Below, piece by piece: positions 7,112-13,250 of a DNA stretch of 64,000 nucleotides. Both the position numbers and the translations under genes were made by a program. This stretch comes from Agathobaculum massiliense (lineage in GTDB: Bacteria; Bacillota; Clostridia; Oscillospirales; Butyricicoccaceae): the NCBI RefSeq assembly GCF_900291975.1, contig NZ_OMPN01000001.1, positions 2,418,001 to 2,482,000 of the forward strand. The letters are read 5' to 3'. Positions within the stretch are counted from its first letter, which is position 1. Each line of letters starts with the position of its first letter. Below the pieces are notes generated by a model that saw only the letters and a program-made list of their open reading frames with translations, did not search any database and was not told the origin of the DNA.

Positions 7112-8827
7112 TTATTTCATGTAACCGCCCTGCATGGGGGATACCGCGTGCTCGGAGAAGATCTTGAGCACGCCGGAGGTGTATTTCGCCGGCTTCGGCT
7201 GCCACTTGGCGCGGCGCGTGGCCAGGATTGCCTCCATTTCGGCGGGCGTTTTTTCCTCGCCGTTCACACCGACGATCGCAAGCACGCGCGCGGGGATATC
7301 GATGCGGATAAGGTCGCCCTCCTCGACCAGCGCGATCGGGCCGCCGCTGGCCGCCTCGGGCGAAACGTGGCCGATGGACGGGCCGGTGGACGCGCCGGAG
7401 AAGCGTCCGTCCGTGATCAGGGCGATCGAGCGACCAAGCTCCTTGTCGGACGAAATCGCCTCCGAGGTGTAGAACATTTCAGGCATGCCGGAGCCCTTGG
7501 GGCCTTCGTAGCGGATGAACACCGCGTCTCCGGGCTGGATTTTGTGGGTCAGGACCGCGTCGATCGCCTCTTCCTCGCTGTCGAATGGGCGGGCGCGCAG
7601 CGTCGCCTGGAACATCTCCTTGGGGCAGGCCGTATGCTTGATGACCGCCCCTTCGGGCGCGAGGTTGCCCTTAAGAATCGCGATCGCGCCGTCCGTGCCG
7701 ATCGCCTTGTCAAATGGGCGAATAACGTCGTCGCGGGTCACGCCGTGCGCGGCGCAGTATTCGTCGCACTTGTCATAGAAGCCGTTGGCGCGCAGCTCTT
7801 CCAGGTTTTCGCCCAGCGTTTTGCCGGTGACGGTCATCGCGTCGAGGTGCAGCATGGACTTGATCTCCTCCATGATGCGCGGCACGCCGCCCGCGTAATA
7901 GAAATACTGCGCCGGCCACTTGCCCGCCGGACGGATATCGAGCAGATAATGCGCGCCGCGGTGCATGCGGTCAAACAGCTCGGCATCCAGCTCGATGCCG
8001 AACTCATGCGCAATCGCAGGCATATGGATGAGCGAGTTGGTGGAGCCGGAGATCGCCGCATGCACCATGATGGCGTTCTCGAACGACTCGCGCGTGACGA
8101 TATCGCGCGGCTTGAGACCGGCTTGCGCAAGACGCATGACCTGCTCGCCCGCGCGGCGCGCAACGTCGCGCAGGTCCTCGCAGGTGGCGGGCATGAGCGC
8201 CGAACCGGGCAGCATCAGGCCGAGCGCCTCGCCCATGACCTGCATGGTGGAGGCGGTACCCATGAACGAGCACGCGCCGCAGGAGGGGCAGGCGTGCTGC
8301 TTGTAATAGGTGAGCTGTTCCTCGGTGATCTCGCCGCGCTGGCACATGGCGCTGTATTTGCCGATCTGTTCGAGCGTCAGCAGGTCGGGACCCGCGTCCA
8401 TGACGCCGCCCGTGACCAGGATGGAAGGCATATTGACGCGGCCGATCCCCATCAGGTGCGCGGGTACCGCCTTGTCACAGGAGGCCACAAAAATACCGCC
8501 GTCAAACGGCGTCGCGCCCGCGTGTATCTCGATCATGCTGCAGATCGTGTCACGCGAGGCGAGCGAATAGTTGATGCCGTCATGCCCCTGCGCCATACCG
8601 TCGCAGATATCCGTGGCAAAATAGCGGGCGGGCTGGCCGCCCGCCTGCTTGACGCCATCCGCCGCGCGGTCAACCAGCTCAAGCAGATGAGCGCTGCCCG
8701 GGTGGCTGTCGCCGAATGTGCTCTCGATCATGATCTGGGGCTTGGACAGATCCTCCACCGTCCAGCCCATGCCCATGCGCAGCGGGTCCTGCTCCGGCGC
8801 GAGCTTGCGAATCTCCTGACTTATCAT
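7112..8827 (-). CDS. IlvD/Edd-family dehydratase (dihydroxy-acid or sugar-acid dehydratase)
   Basis: A 571-residue Fe-S enzyme that removes water from 2,3-dihydroxy acids. The cluster-binding cysteines lie in ICDGMAQGH, FVASCDKAVPAH and CPSCGACSFMGTASTMQ. Other family motifs are GLMLPGSA, ISGSTNSLIH, GPKGSGMPEMF and ALITDGRFSGASTG. In the amino-acid pathway the product feeds valine and isoleucine. However, no ilv biosynthesis genes are nearby, and a divergent FadR-type regulator (9086-9802) adjoins it. That arrangement is more typical of aldonic or uronic acid breakdown, so a sugar-acid dehydratase is a serious alternative. Promoter and a palindromic operator lie at 8890-8940. It is cargo of the feoB island. 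Confidence 0.9.
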   Translation of the reverse strand: MISQEIRKLAPEQDPLRMGMGWTVEDLSKPQIMIESTFGDSHPGSAHLLELVDRAADGVKQAGGQPARYFATDICDGMAQGHDGINYSLASRDTICSMIEIHAGATPFDGGIFVASCDKAVPAHLMGIGRVNMPSILVTGGVMDAGPDLLTLEQIGKYSAMCQRGEITEEQLTYYKQHACPSCGACSFMGTASTMQVMGEALGLMLPGSALMPATCEDLRDVARRAGEQVMRLAQAGLKPRDIVTRESFENAIMVHAAISGSTNSLIHMPAIAHEFGIELDAELFDRMHRGAHYLLDIRPAGKWPAQYFYYAGGVPRIMEEIKSMLHLDAMTVTGKTLGENLEELRANGFYDKCDEYCAAHGVTRDDVIRPFDKAIGTDGAIAILKGNLAPEGAVIKHTACPKEMFQATLRARPFDSEEEAIDAVLTHKIQPGDAVFIRYEGPKGSGMPEMFYTSEAISSDKELGRSIALITDGRFSGASTGPSIGHVSPEAASGGPIALVEEGDLIRIDIPARVLAIVGVNGEEKTPAEMEAILATRRAKWQPKPAKYTSGVLKIFSEHAVSPMQGGYMK

Positions 8828-8889
8828 ACCAGTTCCGCTCCTTTTCTCTCAAACGTGTTTTGCCTGATTGTTTTACGCACCCATCAAAT

Positions 8890-8940
8890 TCATCTGATGA
8901 CTTTAAGCTTATTATAGACGCTTCCAGTAGGACAAGTCAA
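8890..8940 (-). promoter_or_regulatory. promoter and likely FadR-type operator of the dehydratase gene
   Basis: On the minus strand TTGACT (8935-8940) and TATAAT (8911-8916) are 18 bases apart. Just downstream, TCATCTGATGA (8890-8900) is a perfect 11-bp palindrome around one central base. Part of the same motif, ATCTGATGAT, recurs at 8998-9007 ahead of the regulator gene. Two copies flanking a divergent regulator fit autoregulation plus control of the dehydratase. Confidence 0.6.
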
Positions 8941-9085
8941 TAATAAAACAAAAAATCGGGAAAATAACACAAACAAAAAATAAAGAAGATGGAATATATC
9001 TGATGATTTGGGGAGGAAATGCTGGGAAGTGCTTGCGCGCGCCGGTTGGTTGGGATACAATAGAGACAGGAAAGGAGGCGGCACC

Positions 9086-9802
9086 ATGGCGGAGGATAAC
9101 CGGTCGCTGGCCGGCCAGACAGCGGACGCGCTGATCGCATATATCGTGGACAGAGGGCTGGAGCAGGGGGACCGGCTGCCCAACGAAAGGGAACTGTCCG
9201 GCCTGCTGGGAGTGGGGCGCAGCACGCTGCGGGAAGCGGTGCGCATGCTGTCCTCGCGCAATATCCTGGAGGCGCGGCAGGGGGCGGGGGTGTTCGTCAG
9301 CGGGAACACCGGCGTATCGGACGATCCGCTGGGCTTCACTTTTATCCGTGATAAACAGAAGCTGGCTGCCGACTTGGTGGAGTTCCGCATGATGCTCGAG
9401 CCCCGTGTTGCCGCGTTGGCCGCGCTGCGCGCTACCCCCGCGCAGGCGGACGAGCTGGCCGCGCTGGCGCTGGCCGTCGAGCAGCGGTATGCTGCCGGCG
9501 CGCGGCACACGCAGGAGGACGCCGCGTTCCATGCCAAGCTCGGCGAGCTGAGCGGCAATGTGGTGATTCCGAATCTGGAGCCGATCATTCTGGGGGCGAT
9601 CGATCTGTTTATCGACCTGACGGACGCACGCCTGAAGGAAGAAACGATCAGCTCGCATCGTGCCATCGTGGAGGCTGTCCGTGCAAACGACCCGATTGCC
9701 GCAGAGGATGCAATGACGCTGCACCTGGTCTATAACCGGAACCGCCTGCGCGGGCTGCTGGCACGGGATGGGCAAACAGGGGATACAAAAGAGCGGCGGT
9801 AA
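9086..9802 (+). CDS. GntR-family regulator, FadR subfamily
   Basis: A 238-residue repressor-type protein. The N-terminal winged helix reads LIAYIVDRGLEQGDRLPNERELSGLLGVGRSTLREAVRML, followed by the wing LEARQGAGVFV. The C-terminal helical FCD domain (about residues 85-225) holds candidate ligand-metal residues in VEFRMMLEPRVAALA and in the histidines of AAFHAKLGELSG and SSHRAIVEA. FCD proteins commonly bind metabolites of sugar-acid or organic-acid routes. The start is ATG 9086 behind AAAGGAGG, not the longer frame. It is divergent from the IlvD/Edd gene, which it probably controls. Promoter: TTGCGC (9033) and TACAAT (9056) with a 17-base spacer. Confidence 0.9.
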   Translation: MAEDNRSLAGQTADALIAYIVDRGLEQGDRLPNERELSGLLGVGRSTLREAVRMLSSRNILEARQGAGVFVSGNTGVSDDPLGFTFIRDKQKLAADLVEFRMMLEPRVAALAALRATPAQADELAALALAVEQRYAAGARHTQEDAAFHAKLGELSGNVVIPNLEPIILGAIDLFIDLTDARLKEETISSHRAIVEAVRANDPIAAEDAMTLHLVYNRNRLRGLLARDGQTGDTKERR

Positions 9803-9821
9803 GTTTTTACCGCCGCTCTTT
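9788..9821. terminator. bidirectional terminator between the regulator and the phosphatase gene
   Basis: AAAGAGCGGCGGTAA and TTACCGCCGCTCTTT form a 15-bp stem around a 4-base loop, between convergent genes. It overlaps the end of the regulator coding sequence. Confidence 0.85.
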
Positions 9822-9838
9822 GGCTGGCGTGGGTGTGG

Positions 9839-10309
9839 TTATAGAGGTCCCGTCTGCGCGCTGAAGCATGTCTGGAGCAGGGCGGTGCAGCCGGCTGTGA
9901 TATCCAGCCAGGTCTGCTCAAAGTCGCGGGTGTACCAGGGATCGGCAACATCGCGGGGCTGGGCGGTGAAATCAAGCAGCAGGCACAGTTTATGGTCAGG
10001 ATCGCTGCCGCAGATGCGGCGCATCGCCTCGAGGTTGCGGCGGTCCATGCCGATCAGAAGGTCGTAGGTCTGGTAGTCCGCCGCCTGCAGCAGGCGGGCG
10101 GTTTTTCCGTCACATCGTATCCCGTGCTCGGCCAGCTTGCGGCGCGCTAGCGGGTAGACGGGATTGCCGAGCTCCTCCGCACTCACAGCGGCGGAAGCGA
10201 CTTGCGCGCAGCCGGACAGGCCGGCGCGCTGCAGCAGGTCGTTCATTACGAACTCGGCCATGGGGCTGCGGCAGATATTGCCGTGGCACACGAATAATAT
10301 TTTTGTCAT
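9839..10309 (-). CDS. low-molecular-weight protein-tyrosine phosphatase
   Basis: A 156-residue cytoplasmic phosphatase. The P-loop VCHGNICRSPMAE near the N-terminus has the CX5R(S) motif with Cys8 as nucleophile. The general-acid aspartate lies in DVADPWYTRDF (about residues 120-130). Length and layout match the family. In bacteria these enzymes dephosphorylate tyrosine kinases of exopolysaccharide systems, proteins or small phosphoesters; no kinase gene is near, so the substrate is open. It is the last gene before the right end of the island and has its own promoter just inside attR. Confidence 0.93.
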   Translation of the reverse strand: MTKILFVCHGNICRSPMAEFVMNDLLQRAGLSGCAQVASAAVSAEELGNPVYPLARRKLAEHGIRCDGKTARLLQAADYQTYDLLIGMDRRNLEAMRRICGSDPDHKLCLLLDFTAQPRDVADPWYTRDFEQTWLDITAGCTALLQTCFSAQTGPL

Positions 10310-10390
10310 TCTTTATAACTCCTGAGATCTGATTAAAGGCCTTGAACCTCTTTGTTAAGTGCAGATATTGCTAACTTTTTGTTATAATCA

Positions 10391-10419
10391 AATATACGCG
10401 ATGGCGCCGCGCCTGTCAA
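10391..10419 (-). promoter_or_regulatory. promoter for the phosphatase gene, adjacent to attR
   Basis: On the minus strand TTGACA (10414-10419) and TATATT (10391-10396) are exactly 17 bases apart. The promoter lies only 12 bases inside the island arm at 10431-10446, so it belongs to the island and moves with it. Confidence 0.7.
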
Positions 10420-10430
10420 GCGGCTGCGGC

Positions 10431-10460
10431 CGCATACACTTTTTCCATAAGCACATGCTT
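10431..10460. repeat. attR: island half-site plus feoB half-site
   Basis: CGCATACACTTTTTCC (10431-10446) is the inverted partner of the left island arm at 136-151. ATAA and then the shared GCACATGCTT (10451-10460) follow, after which feoB sequence resumes with AGGCTTTGC. In the excised circle the two arms would flank 16 bases, giving a near-palindromic attP centred in the 10-mer. Confidence 0.8.
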
Positions 10461-11562
10461 AGGCTTTGCTTGCCGCAGGCGTGCGCCCGCTGGAACGCAT
10501 GGTCGAGCTGGAAGGCCACGCGCGGCAGATAGCCGGCATCCTCCAGCAGCGTGAACAATGGGAAGAAGATCGCCATGGGCGGCAGCATGACAGATACGAC
10601 GGTCGCCAGCACGCGCCATACGCCATCGGCCAGCATGGAAACAACAAAGGGAGGAAGCCCGAGCGCGGACAAGCCGGCCGCGATCGGCGCGGTCAGGCCC
10701 AGCAGGTGCGTGCCGAGCCATTCGCTTGGCACATTTGCGCCGAACAGGGTGATATAAAAGACCAGGGCGAGCAGGAGGAGCATGAGCGGGATTCCCAGGC
10801 GGCGGCTCATCAGGATGCGGTCGAGCTGCCGGTCGCGGGCGCAGGCAGCCTCCGGTACCTGGACACAGGTGAGGGCGATCTCCTCCGCGCGCAGCGCGGC
10901 CGCGGCGGTTACCATGTCGTCGAATTGCTGTCCGGTCAGGCCGCCGGGCGGGTGCAGCGCGAGCGTGGCAAGCGCTTCGCCGCGTGTACCGCCCACCCGC
11001 TGCAGCGCGTTTTCGATCACATCCGGATAGCGGATCGCAGCGACCGGACCGGACGAATCGTTTTCCAGCACGCAGCATACCGCCTGCGTGAGCTGCGGCA
11101 GGCCGCGTCCGCGCCGCGCAGCGCAGGGGACGACTGGAATGCCCAGCTCGCGCTGCAGGGCTTCGGTGTTGATTCGGATACGCTTTTTGCGCGCTTCATC
11201 CATCAGATTGAGGCAGAGTACGGCGTTCGGCATGACCTCGAGTACCTGCAGGACCAAAATCAGATTGCGTTCCAGGCAGGTCGCGTCCGCAACAAGGATG
11301 GCTGCGTCCGCATCGCCGGAGGCGAGGAAATCGCGGGCAACGCGCTCCTCAGAGGAGCGGGCGCGCAGGGAATAAGTACCGGGCAGGTCGACCAGCGTCA
11401 GGCCTGTATCGCCGCAGCGCATCACGCCGTATGCGTTTGCAACGGTTTTGCCGCTCCAGTTCCCAGTGTGCTGGCGGCTGCCGGTGAGCGCGTTGAACAC
11501 CGTCGATTTGCCTACGTTCGGGTTGCCGGCCAGCGCGACCACCGGCGCTCCGGTGCGCTGCC

Positions 11563-11808
11563 TCAAGGGACCACCCCGACTTCGATCTGTGCGGCGTCGC
11601 TTTTCCGCAGGGCGATGACCGCGCCGCGGATCAGGTAGGCGGTGGGATCACCCGCGGCGGCGCGCTGTATGCAGGTCACCCGCGTCCCGTCAACCAGGCC
11701 GAGATCCTGCAGGCGGCGGCGCATTCCGCCCGAGAGGTGTAACGTGCGCACGCGCGCGCCCATCCCTTCCGGCAGGTCGGGCAGCGGGAAAAAGGTTTCA
11801 TGGTTCAT
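11563..11808 (-). CDS. feoA: FeoA-like ferrous iron transport accessory protein
   Basis: An 81-residue SH3-like protein that works with FeoB at the inner face of the membrane. It shows the FeoA pattern GMGARVRTLHLSGGMRRRLQDLGLVDGTRVTCIQ and ends IRGAVIALRKSDAAQIEV. Its stop overlaps the feoB start, so the two are translationally coupled. The partner is currently split by the serine-recombinase island, so this gene may be expressed without a working channel. I do not see a convincing Fur or IdeR site upstream. Confidence 0.93.
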   Translation of the reverse strand: MNHETFFPLPDLPEGMGARVRTLHLSGGMRRRLQDLGLVDGTRVTCIQRAAAGDPTAYLIRGAVIALRKSDAAQIEVGVVP

Positions 11809-11940
11809 GCTATCATTCCCTATTTAGGATTTGGCCGCGCTTTCCGCAGGGAAAGGGCGGTTACTTCATGCTATGCGGCGGGGGGGCGGCGTGACATCCG
11901 GAGCGCGGCAAAACCCCGCGCCGCAGCGGAGCGCAAAAAA

Positions 11941-11970
11941 GAAAAACGCCGCGTCAGCGGCATTTTTCGG
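11941..11970. terminator. terminator between the activase operon and feoA
   Basis: AAAAACGCCGC and GCGGCATTTTT pair with a 4-base loop, 12 bases beyond the stop codon of the upstream minus-strand gene. The structure works in either direction. Confidence 0.65.
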
Positions 11971-11981
11971 TCGTATCAGGG

Positions 11982-13250
11982 TTATTCGGCGGAGGATAGC
12001 ATCAGCTTGATGCGGTTCTCTTGGTTTATTTTTGACGCGCCGGGGTCGTAATCGACCGCGACGATGTTCGCCTGCGGATACAGTTCTCGGATTTTTCGGA
12101 TCATCCCTTTGCCGGCAATGTGGTTGGGCAGGCAGCCGAACGGCTGGGTGCAAACGATATTGGTCACGCCCTCGGTAATCAACTCGACCATCTCGGCGGG
12201 CAGCAGCCAGCCTTCGCCCATTTTTACGCCCGGCCCGATGATGTCGAGCGCTTTTTTGCGCACCTCTTCAAACGGCATGGGCGGGCGGAAGTTGCCGTCC
12301 CGCTTCATCAGGCGGATGATATCCGCCTGCTTGCTGAGCAGGAACTGGTAAATCACCTTATAGGTCGCGGCGCGCGCCCCCGAGCGGCCGTATAGCTCAT
12401 GGTCGATGACCGAGTTGTAGACTGAGTACATACAGAAGTCCATCAGACCGGGGAGGACAGGCTCGCAGCCCTCGGAGAGCAAAAACGCTTCCAATTGGTT
12501 GTTGCCGAGCGGGGAGAATTTGACATAAATCTCGCCCACGATGCCGACCATCTTCTTTTTTTGCGATTTGTCCAGCTTGATCTTGCCGAAAACCTGCAGC
12601 ACATACCGGTACAGGTGCTTGACTTCGCCGTAGCGGATGATGCGGTCGCTGGTAAAGCGCGAGGTGACCGCGCTCATGCAGATGTCGATCGCCTTATCGG
12701 TCGAGCCGGGAACGCATTCATAAGGGCGGCACTGGTTGGCGACCATCATGATCAGATCGCCGATCAGCAGCGCGTAGGCGATCTGCATGACCATAGTTTT
12801 GGTCAGCTTGAAGCCGGGGTTGATGTCCGCCTCGAGTCCAGCGAAGTTGAGCGATATGACGGGAATAAACCCGTATCCGTTTTTATCCAGCGCCTTACGC
12901 AGCAAATGGATATAGTTGGAGGCGCGGCAGCCGCCGCCCGTCTGCGGTAGAATGAGCGCGACCTTATGGATGTCATACTTGCCGGATTCGATCGCGTCCA
13001 GCAGCTGGCCGATGACCAGCAGGGCCGGATAGCAGGTGTCGTTATGCACGTTGCGCAGACCCTGCTCCGCGATGTTCGGGCCTTCGGTATGCAGCAGCTC
13101 CATGTTGTAGCCGTAGTTTTTCATCAGGCGGCACATCAAGCCGAGCTGGACTGGCAGCATGTTGGGTACCAGGATGGTATAATCCTTGCGCATTTCCTCA
13201 GTGAACCGCGGCCGCTCCGGAGGGTTAGCTGATATGTTGTTGTTCTGCAA
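11982..13250 (-). CDS. 2-hydroxyacyl-CoA dehydratase-related protein (COG3581/DUF2229-like)
   Basis: A 422-residue cytoplasmic protein related to the dehydratase-like parts of activase fusion proteins. Visible conserved elements are DYTILVPNMLPVQLGLM, NDTCYPALLVIGQLLDAI, ILPQTGGGCRASNYIHLLRKAL, NQCRPYE, and at the end CTQPFGCLPNHIAGKGM followed by VAVDYDPGASKINQENRI. Several cysteines could hold an Fe-S cluster. It overlaps the end of the large activase gene by 26 bases, so the two are co-translated. In many Clostridia the same parts form one long polypeptide; here they are two. The reaction of this system is not established. Confidence 0.85.
   Translation of the reverse strand: MQNNNISANPPERPRFTEEMRKDYTILVPNMLPVQLGLMCRLMKNYGYNMELLHTEGPNIAEQGLRNVHNDTCYPALLVIGQLLDAIESGKYDIHKVALILPQTGGGCRASNYIHLLRKALDKNGYGFIPVISLNFAGLEADINPGFKLTKTMVMQIAYALLIGDLIMMVANQCRPYECVPGSTDKAIDICMSAVTSRFTSDRIIRYGEVKHLYRYVLQVFGKIKLDKSQKKKMVGIVGEIYVKFSPLGNNQLEAFLLSEGCEPVLPGLMDFCMYSVYNSVIDHELYGRSGARAATYKVIYQFLLSKQADIIRLMKRDGNFRPPMPFEEVRKKALDIIGPGVKMGEGWLLPAEMVELITEGVTNIVCTQPFGCLPNHIAGKGMIRKIRELYPQANIVAVDYDPGASKINQENRIKLMLSSAE

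Larger units (their letters stand above)
124..10460. mobile_element. serine-recombinase island integrated in feoB (about 10.3 kb)
   Basis: The element is bounded by GCACATGCTT at 124-133 and 10451-10460. Inside each copy lies an inverted arm: GGAAAAAGTGGATGCG at 136-151 and CGCATACACTTTTTCC at 10431-10446. Removing one copy of the 10-mer and everything between restores FeoB as ...GKQSLSMC joined to [10 protein letters not shown].... The joined inner ends form a near-palindromic site, as expected for attP of a large serine integrase. The recombinase gene is the first large gene inside the left end. No conjugation, replication or phage genes are seen, so it is either mobilised in trans or immobile apart from excision. 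Cargo: NCS2 purine permease, apt, MerR, GNAT, FNT channel, IlvD/Edd dehydratase, FadR-type regulator, low-molecular-weight phosphatase. Much of the cargo matches the host in composition; the MerR/GNAT part is clearly more AT-rich. Confidence 0.85.
10388..11566 (-). pseudogene. feoB: feoB N-terminal part (G domain and first membrane half), interrupted by the island
   Basis: This part encodes the GTPase domain of the ferrous-iron transporter: GNPNVGKST (G1), LVDLPGTYSL (G3) and NLMDEA (G4). The start of the membrane domain follows, through YLPRVAFQLDHAF. FeoB sequence ends at GKQSLSMC. The next 20 residues (LWKKCMRPQP to AIAYI) are translated from the island arm and a stop follows. The rest of the transporter is at 1-129 and beyond. 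The start is TTG, overlapping the feoA stop by four bases. The truncated product keeps the G domain but lacks most of the ion path and should not transport iron. It becomes a full gene again if the island excises. Confidence 0.92.

Noticed and set aside
6935-8917. 660-residue plus-strand open frame
   Set aside because: Arg/His/Asp-rich translation, exact complement of the IlvD/Edd gene, no ribosome site or family likeness; a product of high-GC codon use.
1-10460. Insertion sequence or prophage as the cause of the feoB split
   Set aside because: No DDE transposase, no target-site duplication of IS type and no phage structural genes; only the serine recombinase with att-like ends.
10388-11566. 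feoB truncation as a simple nonsense mutation or sequencing error
   Set aside because: The missing half is present at the left end of the window with a shared 10-mer and matched inverted arms, so integration explains it.
11809-11940. Fur box before feoA
   Set aside because: No convincing 19-bp inverted repeat of the Fur or DtxR type was seen.
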